From Candidatus Gastranaerophilales bacterium (GTDB lineage Bacteria > Cyanobacteriota > Vampirovibrionia > Gastranaerophilales > Gastranaerophilaceae), in assembly GCA_944322935.1 (NCBI GenBank), contig CALUQO010000019.1:1-45276 (forward strand): a stretch of 45,276 nucleotides of DNA. Reading direction: 5' to 3'. Shown one piece after another: positions 15,417 to 25,018 of this stretch. The translations under genes were made by a program, and so were the position numbers. Position 1 is the stretch's first letter. The number at the start of each line of letters is the position of its first letter. Under the pieces are notes generated by a model. That model made no database searches. It was not told the origin of the DNA and saw only the letters and a program-made list of their open reading frames with translations.

Positions 15417-18416
15417 ATGATAAGAATTAGTCATACGGATTTTTTGCATCCCGAAGGAAGTAATAGTTACAATAAAAGTGTAAGTAGTACAATCAATCCG
15501 CAGTCTGCTAAACAAATAAAAGCACAGGCAGCAGTTGACTGTAATACAGTTGTGCCTGCAGTTGTAAACAAAAAACACCCACCGATACCTATTGCTGCAG
15601 GCAAAAATTCATACACTCAAGCAACATCAAATGCGCTAAATTCAGCATCATTTGGCTTATCACAGGATATTGCGCTTACAAGCGGCACGCAAACAAATGC
15701 GTTGCTCAACACTTCTATAACAACAGTACCAAAAGAGACTTTTATTCAAGCATCAATAAAAACGCCTTCGTTTGGAGAAACAAACAGTTTGGCACTGCCT
15801 CTTGCCAGCACGGACTGTCTTTATTCGCAATATTTTAAAACTCCAAGTTTCTCTTCAAACAGTAATCAATATAAAGAACAACCTATTGTTGTAAAACTGT
15901 TTAACTATTTATTCAGTTTAAAAAACAAAATTGCTTTTAAATCGGCTGTTGCCGGCGAAAATTCAGCATGTGTAAAACATCAAAAAAATGCAGAACACAC
16001 ATCTGTACGGCCACACAAACATCTAACAGATGCTAATAAACAAACGCAGCAGCAAAGCACATTGCAGCAGCCGCAAGCCGGAAAAAATCTTTCTCACAGC
16101 AACACACAAACTGCAGCGCAGGCATTGATACAATCCGTAAAAAATGAAGAGGCAGAAGCAAACACGGTGCATAAAAATACAAACAAACATAATCATAAAA
16201 AAAATCCTCTGTACCAAAAAGATAAAAATGCTCCAGCCAATTTTAAAGAAATACAAGGAAAACTAACGAAAAATAATAAAGCTTCCCAAACAATCAGCAC
16301 AAAAGATATTCCGGCAAAATATTTTGCTTACTACCTGTATTTGCTTTCTCTTTTAGGGGAGGATAAAGATACCGGCAGAGAAAACAAAGAGTTTTCATTT
16401 AGTAAATCAGTTGAAAAAGTATCTGATAAAGCAAGTACCCAAGAAACAAAAAATCAAAATTCTTTATACAACAAAACCCAGAAATCAAATACTCAAGAGG
16501 CACATAAACAAAATAAAGGTCTCAAAAAACATAAAAAAACAGAGATTGCAAAATACTACTACACTTTAAGCCTGCTTGCAAAATCTCCCTTAAATAACTT
16601 TGTAGAAAGATTTTCCGATACCAAAGACCACAAAGAAGTTGCAGAAAGGTTAAAAAACACCTGTATTCTTGTTGATTATATAGAACAGGAAGGGGTTTCG
16701 CATTCTGTAATGAAAGACTTCATGAAAGTTCATTTTGATTATTTTGGCAATTATCATCAGGATGCACTTTCTTCATTTCGTGCGTTAAAAGGTAACGTAG
16801 AAACACAAAAACAGTTCGCAGATAAAGTTATACACGTATTGGAAAGTTACCGCAAAAAGGACAATAACGACAAGGATAACGCAGTAAAAAAACTGGAAAA
16901 GACATTCAAACAATACGGTCTGCAAGGAAGCAACGATTTTAAAGCTTATATAGATTATCTTGAACATATAAACATCCAGAACAATGAAATAAATAAAGAC
17001 CTTTTAAACTCTGTAAAACAGAAGTCAGAAAAATGCGACCTTAACACGCTTCTTGAATTTATCTGCCGATATAAAAACTACGGAATTTACATTGAGCATT
17101 TGCACGAATTTGTTGCGCTGGATAAAGAAATAAAAAATAATGTCTACAAAAGATTTGTTGATTTACACAAAAATGAACCTAAAATGTCTGCAGGTATTCA
17201 AGATTCAGCAAGAGAAAATCTGCAACTTATAAAAGCAAATGAAGATTTTCTTGATGCACCTTCAAAAAGGCAGGTAAAACAGATTAACACAGACACTTGC
17301 AATACCGTTGAAAAACTTCAGCAGCATCTAGCACTTGATGCGGCAGTAAATACAGCCAACAAACTAAACAACGCCGACGGCGGATATTTGGCACAGCTTG
17401 AAAAAAATGTCGTTCTCGATAGTTTGGAAGATTCCAAAAAGGATTACAAATGGTATTTTGGAAAAGATCTTTCAGAAGATGAGATACAAGCCCTCTTTGC
17501 AAAAATATATGTAAATTCTAAAAAAACACAAAACAACAACTTGCGGGAAGAAGGCAAAAACCTTACTGCAAAAGATATAATAAACAAAGTTGTTTATCTC
17601 AATGATTTGGAACACGCAAAGAACTCTGTTCATAAAAAAGCCCAAAAAACTCTCAGCCCGGATTTGTATAAGGTAAAAAAACAAGCCTTTGTGCAGACCG
17701 AGCAAAAACAAGATGAAAAACAAAAGGTGCTAAAACAAACAAAAAATGAACAGTTCAAAATAAAAGAAAAAGAACAACTGGGAACACTTAAACAAACAAA
17801 TGATGAACCTGATAAACAAAATAAAACATCAGAACGGACACAACAGCAGACGAAAAATACAACAACAAACGCTAATACAATAAAACAATCTTTAAAGCGT
17901 TCGACTGTCGGAAAAAATCCCGACGAACAATCTCAAAAAGAACAATTTGAGCAATTGAAACAAGGTTTGGAAACCTCTTCGCAACCTGTCACATTCAAAG
18001 ATTTATCAACAACACAAAAAACAGACAACAAAAACCAAAAAAGTAAAAAAACAAACCAAAAAGCTGTCCAAGAAGAAACCGATAACACAGCTGCACCAGT
18101 TTTTAACGTTGCAGCCGGAGCTATATTGCCGCAAAATGTTAAAAACACAAAAACAGCCAAAAAGTCAGTACCCAACAGAGCCTCCGAACGCAATGATAAA
18201 AAATCAAAAATACAAAACGATACAACAAACTCTAATTATACAGCAATACAGATGCAAACAATAATAAAACTAAACCAGATTTTGAACCAGGAATTAAACA
18301 CAAAATACGGCAAACAAAACAAAGAAGCTCTTGAGCAATATATCACACAAATTCAGTTCAAGAGATATCAAACCGAACAAAAAGCTGCGGATGATGCCGA
18401 TGATTCGGATTCATAA
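15417..18416 (+). CDS. 999-residue low-complexity Lys/Asn/Gln/Thr-rich protein
   Basis: A very long unrecognised protein with no signal peptide. Residues 1-290 are Ser/Asn/Thr/Gln-rich with several short S-F-x units (NSASFGL, TPSFGET, TPSFSSN). Two similar aromatic segments, AKYFAYYLYLLSLL (about 299-313) and AKYYYTLSLL (about 376-388), stand ahead of a predicted helical core (about 390-720, with charged heptad-like stretches). Residues 730-960 are Lys/Gln/Thr-rich and disordered, and the C-terminus is acidic (DDADDSDS). It lies 56 bases after lpxA on the same strand. No good ribosome site is seen, so the start is less sure. Possibly a lineage-specific scaffold or secreted protein. Confidence 0.7.
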   Translation: MIRISHTDFLHPEGSNSYNKSVSSTINPQSAKQIKAQAAVDCNTVVPAVVNKKHPPIPIAAGKNSYTQATSNALNSASFGLSQDIALTSGTQTNALLNTSITTVPKETFIQASIKTPSFGETNSLALPLASTDCLYSQYFKTPSFSSNSNQYKEQPIVVKLFNYLFSLKNKIAFKSAVAGENSACVKHQKNAEHTSVRPHKHLTDANKQTQQQSTLQQPQAGKNLSHSNTQTAAQALIQSVKNEEAEANTVHKNTNKHNHKKNPLYQKDKNAPANFKEIQGKLTKNNKASQTISTKDIPAKYFAYYLYLLSLLGEDKDTGRENKEFSFSKSVEKVSDKASTQETKNQNSLYNKTQKSNTQEAHKQNKGLKKHKKTEIAKYYYTLSLLAKSPLNNFVERFSDTKDHKEVAERLKNTCILVDYIEQEGVSHSVMKDFMKVHFDYFGNYHQDALSSFRALKGNVETQKQFADKVIHVLESYRKKDNNDKDNAVKKLEKTFKQYGLQGSNDFKAYIDYLEHINIQNNEINKDLLNSVKQKSEKCDLNTLLEFICRYKNYGIYIEHLHEFVALDKEIKNNVYKRFVDLHKNEPKMSAGIQDSARENLQLIKANEDFLDAPSKRQVKQINTDTCNTVEKLQQHLALDAAVNTANKLNNADGGYLAQLEKNVVLDSLEDSKKDYKWYFGKDLSEDEIQALFAKIYVNSKKTQNNNLREEGKNLTAKDIINKVVYLNDLEHAKNSVHKKAQKTLSPDLYKVKKQAFVQTEQKQDEKQKVLKQTKNEQFKIKEKEQLGTLKQTNDEPDKQNKTSERTQQQTKNTTTNANTIKQSLKRSTVGKNPDEQSQKEQFEQLKQGLETSSQPVTFKDLSTTQKTDNKNQKSKKTNQKAVQEETDNTAAPVFNVAAGAILPQNVKNTKTAKKSVPNRASERNDKKSKIQNDTTNSNYTAIQMQTIIKLNQILNQELNTKYGKQNKEALEQYITQIQFKRYQTEQKAADDADDSDS

Positions 18417-18475
18417 TCTATCGCAGCACAACTGAAACAGAAAACAATTTAAAAATTTATAGTACATAAATTTAA

Positions 18476-18503
18476 TTGGCAAAATATATTTTTGTTTTAC
18501 AAT
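18476..18503 (+). promoter_or_regulatory. sigma70-type promoter of yidC
   Basis: TTGGCA (18476-18481), 16 bases, TACAAT (18498-18503), placed about 55 bases ahead of the TTG start of yidC. This also argues against a longer coding frame from 18492. Confidence 0.55.
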
Positions 18504-18527
18504 AATAGATATGTATTGAGAGTATCG

Positions 18528-18541
18528 ACGGCAATTGCCGT
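18528..18541. promoter_or_regulatory. perfect 14-bp palindrome in yidC leader
   Basis: ACGGCAATTGCCGT is a perfect inverted repeat just ahead of the GGGGAG ribosome site (18545-18550). It could be an operator or an mRNA hairpin touching translation initiation. Confidence 0.4.
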
Positions 18542-18557
18542 TCAGGGGAGAAGAAAA

Positions 18558-19685
18558 TTGGATTTCACAACTTTAACCATAGATTTTTTAAAACAGTTAA
18601 GCAATATTTTTGGCAGCTACGGGCTTGGTATTATTGCCCTTACGGTAATCATAAGACTTGCAATGTGGCCATTGAACGTTTCTCAGCAGCGCTCAATGAA
18701 AACGATGCAAAAACTTCAGCCTAAAATGAAGGCTATACAAGACAGATACAAAAACAATCCGCAGATGATGCAGCAAAAGATGATGGAGTTCTACAAAGAA
18801 CACAAATTCAACCCCATGGCAGGCTGCTTGCCTTTGTTGATTCAAATGCCGATATTCATTCTTTTGTATTCGTCATTAATGAGCCCACAGTTCATATCGC
18901 TTGCAGGACAGTCAAAATTTCTTTTCATAAATAGACTGGATGCAACCTTAAAAGGCAATGCGGGCATTTCAAACGACGGAAAATTTTCTGTCGGAGAACG
19001 TGATACCTTCTCATTGAATAAAAACATAAAAGTTTATATAGGAGACAAGGAGCTTGAAAACGCAAAACTTTCCAACCCGAGAAATGCGGTAAAAGTTCAA
19101 GGTGATATAACTCCCGGACAGCCTGTCGATTTAAAAATCAGTCTTGATGATTTTGATTTGAAATTCAGTCAGCTTGCACAGATAACAAGCGCTGTCGCAA
19201 CGGTAACGGATAATAATACAAGAGAAATCGAAACAGTTACGTTTACAAAACAGGGTGACAATTTGATTGCCTCTGTTCCTACGCTCGCTACAAAATCATC
19301 GTTTAACTATGATGTATTGCTGCTGGTTGTAATCTTTGGGGCATCGATGTTCCTTACTCAAAAAATAATGATGATGACCAACAAAATGCAGCAGGCAGAC
19401 CCAGCGCAGGAAGCAATGCAAAAAACACTCGGTACAATGATGCCGGTTATGCTTACGGCAACATTCCTGTTCATACCGATTCCCGCAGGTGTTTTGCTCT
19501 ATCTTATTTCAAGCAACATCATTATGGTATTCCAGACCGTCATAATAAACAAACAACTCGATATGGAAGAAAACAAACCAAAAAACAAAAATGTTGTTGT
19601 TGAAGATGATTCGGTAAAAGATGCCAAAAAAGTAAAAGCAAAAGAAATTAAAAATTTGGACTCCGATATTAAAAAGGACATATAA
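18558..19685 (+). CDS. yidC: membrane protein insertase YidC, cyanobacterial type
   Basis: Inserts and folds inner-membrane proteins, with or without Sec. The protein is 375 residues. A first membrane helix (SYGLGIIALTVIIRLAMWPL) leads to the basic cytoplasmic hairpin (KLQPKMKAIQDRYKNNP) and the conserved NPMAGCLPLLIQMPIF helix. A soluble beta-rich insert of roughly 150 residues follows, then three more membrane helices and a Lys-rich tail. An insert at this place is what I recall from cyanobacterial YidC, unlike the E. coli N-terminal periplasmic domain. The TTG at 18558 is chosen because GGGGAG is seven bases upstream and the protein then starts like cyanobacterial ones (xDF...). The stop overlaps the next gene (TAATG). 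Confidence 0.9.
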   Translation: MDFTTLTIDFLKQLSNIFGSYGLGIIALTVIIRLAMWPLNVSQQRSMKTMQKLQPKMKAIQDRYKNNPQMMQQKMMEFYKEHKFNPMAGCLPLLIQMPIFILLYSSLMSPQFISLAGQSKFLFINRLDATLKGNAGISNDGKFSVGERDTFSLNKNIKVYIGDKELENAKLSNPRNAVKVQGDITPGQPVDLKISLDDFDLKFSQLAQITSAVATVTDNNTREIETVTFTKQGDNLIASVPTLATKSSFNYDVLLLVVIFGASMFLTQKIMMMTNKMQQADPAQEAMQKTLGTMMPVMLTATFLFIPIPAGVLLYLISSNIIMVFQTVIINKQLDMEENKPKNKNVVVEDDSVKDAKKVKAKEIKNLDSDIKKDI

Positions 19686-20260
19686 TGAACGAAAAGGCTA
19701 AACAGGCGCTTGATATTCTGCTTGAAGGCAACAAAAACTTTGTTAACGGAAAATCAACAGCGCAACACAGAACCGTAGAAGATTTAAAATCACTGGCTCA
19801 GGGACAATCCCCGATTGCTTGTGTCGTAACCTGTTCCGATTCAAGGGTTATACCCGAGCTTGTTTTTGACAAAGGTTTCGGCGATATATTTGTTGTAAGA
19901 TGTGCGGGTGCGGTTATCGGAGAAAACGTACTGGAAAGCGTAGAATATGCAGTCGACCATTTAAAAGTTCCACTGGTAATGGTGTTGAGTCATGACGATT
20001 GCGGGGTTATGAAAGCGGCAAAAGCTCTTTATCCTAAAGAGCCGGATCATCTTGAACTTTTGATACGCTCAGTTTATGAAATTATCGACAGTGAAACTGA
20101 ATGTTACAATGAAATAGCAAAAAATTATACACTTACAAAGAAAAGAAAACTTTTAAAACGTTCTAAAATTTTAAGACAGGCTCATTATGAAGGTAAATTT
20201 GAGATTGTGCGTGCGTATTTAAAATTTGATACGGGTGAAGTTGTAATAGTTAATGACTAG
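19685..20260 (+). CDS. beta-class carbonic anhydrase
   Basis: Interconverts CO2 and bicarbonate in the cytosol. The 191-residue protein has the full beta-class site: C50 and the D52/R54 pair in VTCSDSRV, H103 and C106 in LSHDDCGV as zinc ligands, and the RCAGAV segment. Its ATG overlaps the yidC stop by one base, so the two are translationally coupled, an unusual pairing. Bicarbonate supply for carboxylases (fatty acid, purine, pyrimidine) is the usual role in non-autotrophs. Confidence 0.93.
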   Translation: MNEKAKQALDILLEGNKNFVNGKSTAQHRTVEDLKSLAQGQSPIACVVTCSDSRVIPELVFDKGFGDIFVVRCAGAVIGENVLESVEYAVDHLKVPLVMVLSHDDCGVMKAAKALYPKEPDHLELLIRSVYEIIDSETECYNEIAKNYTLTKKRKLLKRSKILRQAHYEGKFEIVRAYLKFDTGEVVIVND

Positions 20261-20355
20261 CTCTATTGCCGGCACCCAGCATCAACATATTGATTTAGTT
20301 AATGCGTCCTTTGCAGATTGCATAAACAAACGGGCGCTTTAATTGTAAATATAAA

Positions 20356-21204
20356 CTATTGTTCTTCTTGTTCATTGCGATTACGGGAATATCTCATCAT
20401 CTGAAAAATCGTAGCAATAAAACATATCATATAGTTAAATTTTTGTGTCTGTTTGTATGTCTCATCAATACTGTTTATTTCATCTTCCAGTTCGTTTTTG
20501 GCATTAACCTTCTGCATTGAGTATTCGTTTACCGGAATTTTTTTGTTGTTCTCTTTGTCAACAAAGTACAAAGCACCGTAGTTGTCTCTTTCGTAAGTTT
20601 GTTTTACGGAGTTTGTATCATTTTGTGCTTTAAGTTCTATGTCAAAAGATTTACTGCCCAGTGTGTCCAAATTTAATTTATAGCTGTAAACATCTGTTGT
20701 TTGTTCATCTTTTGCTACAATTTCACCGCTTATTATATTCTTGTCCAAATCCGTTGTGGAAAAAGTTACACCAACCTCTTTGTCTCCGGTGTTAAATTTT
20801 GCGCTGTACAAAGAATCATCGAGTTTTTTAAGTTTGGGCATTTCTGTTGAGTTAAACAAAGTAAGATGATAAAGCGCATTTGAAGTTGTGTCATTTTCAC
20901 TTATGGAATTTCTTAAATTATCGTAGGTATTGTAACTTTCATCATCCTGTTGCACTTGTTTTAAATCCGCATCTCTTTTGTCTTTGTAATAATGATAAAT
21001 TGCCGGATTTAGCGCAAGGGTGTTTGCAATAATTGTCCAGTAAATTACATCCAAGAGCCCGCCGTTTCTTTTAGGCGGGTAATTATCCTGCGGCGGATAA
21101 TTACCGCTTGCCCCCGTACTCATGCCGGGTGCCCGTTTGAAAGATTGTCTGGCGTGTCTTGATTTTTGTATGTTCGTATGAGGTCGTATGCATTGTATAT
21201 TCAT
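20356..21204 (-). CDS. unknown membrane-anchored protein
   Basis: A 282-residue unrecognised protein. The basic N-terminus contains RQSFKRAPG, loosely like the S-F-K-G motif in other proteins of this window, then a Pro/Tyr-rich stretch. A membrane helix lies about residues 49-70 (LLDVIYWTIIANTLALNPAIY), followed by a beta-rich soluble domain (about 90-225) and a second hydrophobic segment near 253-267 (FNYMICFIATIFQM). It is the last gene of a minus-strand run after queA. The ribosome site is weak. Confidence 0.65.
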   Translation of the reverse strand: MNIQCIRPHTNIQKSRHARQSFKRAPGMSTGASGNYPPQDNYPPKRNGGLLDVIYWTIIANTLALNPAIYHYYKDKRDADLKQVQQDDESYNTYDNLRNSISENDTTSNALYHLTLFNSTEMPKLKKLDDSLYSAKFNTGDKEVGVTFSTTDLDKNIISGEIVAKDEQTTDVYSYKLNLDTLGSKSFDIELKAQNDTNSVKQTYERDNYGALYFVDKENNKKIPVNEYSMQKVNAKNELEDEINSIDETYKQTQKFNYMICFIATIFQMMRYSRNRNEQEEQ

Positions 21205-21267
21205 TAATTATTTTCTCTGTATCTGTCTGCAAATATATAAAAAGCAAAAAGAATAATTTTTGCTATT

Positions 21268-22335
21268 TTAATTGATAAGCATACAATCGCCGTAGCTGTA
21301 AAATTTGTACTTTTCTTTAATTGCTTCTTCATAAGCTTTAAACACAAAATCTTTTCCGGCAAAAGCGGACACGAGCATAATTAAAGTTGATTTAGGCAGG
21401 TGAAAGTTTGTGATAAGCCTGTCCACAACCTTAAACTCAAACCCGGGATAAATAAACAAAGTAGAGTCATCTATGGTTTCGATAATCTCACCGTATTTTT
21501 GCATACAGGTTTCCAAAGTTCTGACGGAAGTCGTGCCGACAGCAGTGATTTTTTTGCCCTGCTTTTTGGCCTCCGTAATAATTTTTGCTGTTTTAGCGCA
21601 TATTTCAAATTCTTCGGAATCCATTTTATGCTCAAGAATATTTTCAACCTTTACGGGTCTGAAGGTTCCAAGCCCCACATTTAAAGTAACGTTGCAGATT
21701 TGTACCCCTTTGTTTTTGAGTTTTTCAAGGATTTCTTGCGTAAAATGCAAACCTGCCGTTGGTGCAGCAACAGAACCTTCTTTTTGAGCATAAACAGTCT
21801 GGTATCTGTCGTAATCCAGATGTTTTAGCTGTTCATCCGTCATTGTTCTTTCAATATAAGGTGGCAGCGGAATATTCCCCACCTTATCAAGGATGGAATA
21901 AAAATCACCGTCATAATGCAACTCAACAAGCCATTTGCCTTCGTTTTGGCGTGTCAAAACTTTTACGTAAAGGTCTGGCGATATATCAATCAAAGTTTCT
22001 TCCTTAACCCTTTTGGACGGATTAATCAAAACCTCCCACACTTTATCGCTTATTTGCTTCAATAGAAAAACCTCAATATGAGCACCGGTATCTTTGCGTC
22101 CGAACAATCTGGCAGGTATAACTTTGGTGTTATTCAAGACTATAACATCGTTCTCGTCAAAGTAATCCGTTATATCGTAAAAATGTTTGTGTTCAATTGA
22201 TTGAGCAGCTCTATCAAGCACCATCATGCGACAGTTTTCACGTTTTTGCGACGGTACCTGTGCAATCAATTCCTTTGGCAGATCGTAGTTGTAATTTTCA
22301 ATCGAATATTTATCTTGAGTCATGTTCATTTGCAT
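21268..22335 (-). CDS. queA: S-adenosylmethionine:tRNA ribosyltransferase-isomerase
   Basis: Transfers and isomerises the ribosyl part of SAM onto 7-aminomethyl-7-deazaguanine in tRNA, giving epoxyqueuosine. The 355 residues are of normal length. The family openings YDLPKELIAQVP and R..CRMMVLDR are seen, with VLNNTKVIPARL, APTAGLHFT, NVGLGTFRPV and the C-terminal TNFHLPKSTLIMLVSAFAG. Three in-frame ATGs lie near the start; the second (22329) has better spacing from AAGAAG. No other queuosine gene is near. Confidence 0.95.
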   Translation of the reverse strand: MQMNMTQDKYSIENYNYDLPKELIAQVPSQKRENCRMMVLDRAAQSIEHKHFYDITDYFDENDVIVLNNTKVIPARLFGRKDTGAHIEVFLLKQISDKVWEVLINPSKRVKEETLIDISPDLYVKVLTRQNEGKWLVELHYDGDFYSILDKVGNIPLPPYIERTMTDEQLKHLDYDRYQTVYAQKEGSVAAPTAGLHFTQEILEKLKNKGVQICNVTLNVGLGTFRPVKVENILEHKMDSEEFEICAKTAKIITEAKKQGKKITAVGTTSVRTLETCMQKYGEIIETIDDSTLFIYPGFEFKVVDRLITNFHLPKSTLIMLVSAFAGKDFVFKAYEEAIKEKYKFYSYGDCMLIN

Positions 22336-22386
22336 CTTCTTTAAAAAAGACTTTGCAATTTCAATATTGTCAAAGCCTTTTTATAT

Positions 22387-23403
22387 TTAATATAATTTCA
22401 TTTCAATAACTTTTTGTGCAATTCTTACAGTGTTAAGAGCTGCGCCTATTCTTATGTTGTCTGCGACGCACCACAGGTCTATTGCGTTATCAAAAGCAAT
22501 ATTTTTTCTTATTCTGCCGACATATACTGGATCTTTACCGGCAGCATCGACTGGAGTAGGATAAACGTAATTTTCGATATCGTCCATAACCTCAACCCCC
22601 CAGGCGTTTTCCAAAAGTTCTTTTGCTTTTTGAGCGGTAATTTCTTTTTCAAATTCTATTGTAACAGCCTCGGAGTGACCATGAAAAACAGGAACCCTAA
22701 CAGCAGTACAGGATATAGGAACATCTTCGCCAAGGTGAAGAATTTTTCTTGTTTCGTTAGTAACTTTCATTTCTTCTTTTGTATATCCGTTTTCGCAGAA
22801 CACGTCAATTTGCGGAATAACGTTATAAGCAATAGGCTTTTTGAATTTTACGTTTTCAAAATCCTTACCTTCGTTTGCGGCAACAGTATTTTCCTTAAGC
22901 TCGTTTATAGCGGCAAGTCCCGCCCCAGATACAGCCTGATATGTGCTTACGATAAGTCTTTTTATCTTTGCATAATCGTGAAGAGGTTTTAAAACAAGCA
23001 TAAGCTGTGATGTTGAACAGTTAGGGTTAGGGATAATGCCTTTATGATTTTTCAAATCCTCATCATTAACCCCGACAATAACAAGCGGGCAGTCCTTATC
23101 CATTCTGTATGCACTTGAATTATCTATAAAGACGCAGCCTCTTTTTACTGCTTCGGGAGCCAAAACTTTTGAAGTTGAAGCGCCTGCCGATGCCAGAACA
23201 ATATTTACTCCGTCAAAAGCCTCGGGTGTGGCTTCAATAATAGTATATTCTGCACCTTTAAAAGTGATTTTTTTGCCTGCGCTTTTTGCGCTTGCCAAAA
23301 ATTTGATTTCATTATACGGAACATTTTGTTCAACGAGAATTTTTAAGATTTCTCTTCCAACTACACCTGTTGCGCCCAATACTGCGATGTTTGGTTTATT
23401 CAT
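22387..23403 (-). CDS. asd: aspartate-semialdehyde dehydrogenase
   Basis: NADP-dependent reduction of aspartyl phosphate to the semialdehyde, feeding lysine, methionine, threonine and diaminopimelate. The 338 residues include the nucleotide loop GATGVVGREIL, the active-site C129 in NPNCSTSQL and VFHGHSEAV near the substrate site. ATG start at 23403. It belongs to the same lysine/diaminopimelate pathway as lysA 17 kb away, but they are not linked. Same strand as queA downstream and rnpA upstream. Confidence 0.95.
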   Translation of the reverse strand: MNKPNIAVLGATGVVGREILKILVEQNVPYNEIKFLASAKSAGKKITFKGAEYTIIEATPEAFDGVNIVLASAGASTSKVLAPEAVKRGCVFIDNSSAYRMDKDCPLVIVGVNDEDLKNHKGIIPNPNCSTSQLMLVLKPLHDYAKIKRLIVSTYQAVSGAGLAAINELKENTVAANEGKDFENVKFKKPIAYNVIPQIDVFCENGYTKEEMKVTNETRKILHLGEDVPISCTAVRVPVFHGHSEAVTIEFEKEITAQKAKELLENAWGVEVMDDIENYVYPTPVDAAGKDPVYVGRIRKNIAFDNAIDLWCVADNIRIGAALNTVRIAQKVIEMKLY

Positions 23404-23458
23404 TTAATTATCCCGCCTTTTGTCTATTTTATTTGTACATCTAAATTATAATATAAAA

Positions 23459-23815
23459 TCATTTTAATCTGGCAATCAGTTTAAAGAAAGATTTTTCAAT
23501 ATCACAAAGTTGGCAGCCGATTGTTTTTTCCTTTGGAATAAGTATAATTGACATATATTTTTCGCAGTTTGCTAGTTTATTCTGCTTTATTGCCAGTCTC
23601 ACGCATTCACGCATTAAACGTTTTATTCTGTTTCTTTTCACAGAACGTTTGTGATATTTTTTACTTACGACAAAACCGTATCTTGTCGGCTGATTTTCAT
23701 CTTTTTTGCACTTTCCCGCATAAATAATAAGCATAGAATCCGACGTTATGGTTTTGTTTTTGTATGTTGCATCAAAAGCTTTGCGGCTCTTTAATCTGTA
23801 TTTTTTAGGAATCAT
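23459..23815 (-). CDS. rnpA: ribonuclease P protein component
   Basis: Protein subunit of RNase P, which matures tRNA 5' ends. The 118-residue protein starts MIPKKYRLKSRKAF and contains the family signature KRNRIKRLMRE, with the YGFVVSKK strand ahead of it. The start at 23815 is preferred because family members begin close to the RLK...F motif; a frame from 23851 would add a hydrophobic stretch. rpmH is not next to it, and yidC is 4 kb away on the other strand, so the usual rpmH-rnpA-yidC order is broken. Confidence 0.9.
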   Translation of the reverse strand: MIPKKYRLKSRKAFDATYKNKTITSDSMLIIYAGKCKKDENQPTRYGFVVSKKYHKRSVKRNRIKRLMRECVRLAIKQNKLANCEKYMSIILIPKEKTIGCQLCDIEKSFFKLIARLK

Positions 23816-23884
23816 AATAATTATTAAAACATAAAAACAGAACTCTCCCAAAACGGGTATTGGTATTCTGAGAACTGCCGTTGT

Positions 23885-25018
23885 TTACCTTGTATAAACT
23901 CTCGGCAGCCGTACTCTTAGTGCACAGGTAAGCTCATAGTGGATTGTGCCTAAAATTTGAGCCCATTCATCAATGGCAATGCTTTCATTTTCGTCATTTC
24001 CGATAAGGGTTATAATATCACCCTCTTGAGCATCACAATCCGTTATATCAAACATCATCTGATCCATAGTTATGTTGCCGATTTGTTTTACCTTTTTGCC
24101 GTTAATTATGCCGTATATTTTGTTGGATAGACCTCTAAATACACCGTCGGCATAGCCTATCGGGATTGTTGCAATTTTGGTTTCTTTTGTTGTTTCAAAG
24201 GTGTGGCAATAACTTACACCCTCATCTTTTTGGGCCGTATGTATATTTGTAATTCTTCCCTTTAAAGACATTGCTGGTTTTAAATCAGGTTTGGGCGTTT
24301 TGGGCGTTAAATCAGGCTGAAGCCCGTATATACCGATTCCCACACGCACCATAGTGTTGTCAAAAGCCTGGTAGCAAACAGTTCCCGCTGTGTTATTGCA
24401 GTGAACAAGCAGTCCTGTCGTGTCAACAGAATCTATAACGCTTTTGAATTTTTCATACTGCTTGTTTGCGTATGATTCAACCTCTGCGGTTGCAAAGTGA
24501 GTGAATATCCCTTCAAGCTGTATAAAATCACAATTTTGGATTTTCTTTATAAAATCAACTGCATTTTCAGGTCGTACGCCTATTCTATTCATTCCAGTGT
24601 CTATTTTTACGTGGACTTTAGGTTTTATTTTCAGCTTGTCATAAGTTTGTTTGCAGGCTTCTATGTGTTCGTCCGAGAAAACTGAAATTGATATGTTATT
24701 TTTTGCTGCTCTGTCAAAAGACCATACGGGCACTGCACCAAGAACAAGAATAGGGGCGTTAATTTCCGCTTCTCTAAGCTGCAGCCCTTCGTCTATGGAG
24801 GATACCCCGAGGAAGTCAACGCCCGAAGCCAGCAATACTGGTGCAATCATTACCGCTCCGTGTCCGTATGCGTCTGCCTTTACTACGGCAAAGAGCTTTG
24901 TATTCGGTTTTAAATATTTTTTAAATTCGAGAATATTGTGTTCTATACAATCCAGATTAACCTCGACCCAGGCGTCGCGGTGTGTGTTAAGAAAAGATGT
25001 TCTGTTGAATTTTTTCAC
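23885..25018 (-). CDS. alr: alanine racemase
   Basis: PLP enzyme supplying D-alanine for peptidoglycan. The 377 residues comprise a barrel then a beta domain. PLP lysine K47 is in VVKADAYGHG; the second catalytic base Y270 is in GVSYCHTF; KIDTGMNRIG and RVGIGIYGL are present. The start is GTG at 25018 with GGAG five bases upstream. It is the first gene of a minus-strand run alr-rnpA-asd-queA, divergent to the phosphodiesterase gene. Confidence 0.95.
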   Translation of the reverse strand: MKKFNRTSFLNTHRDAWVEVNLDCIEHNILEFKKYLKPNTKLFAVVKADAYGHGAVMIAPVLLASGVDFLGVSSIDEGLQLREAEINAPILVLGAVPVWSFDRAAKNNISISVFSDEHIEACKQTYDKLKIKPKVHVKIDTGMNRIGVRPENAVDFIKKIQNCDFIQLEGIFTHFATAEVESYANKQYEKFKSVIDSVDTTGLLVHCNNTAGTVCYQAFDNTMVRVGIGIYGLQPDLTPKTPKPDLKPAMSLKGRITNIHTAQKDEGVSYCHTFETTKETKIATIPIGYADGVFRGLSNKIYGIINGKKVKQIGNITMDQMMFDITDCDAQEGDIITLIGNDENESIAIDEWAQILGTIHYELTCALRVRLPRVYTR

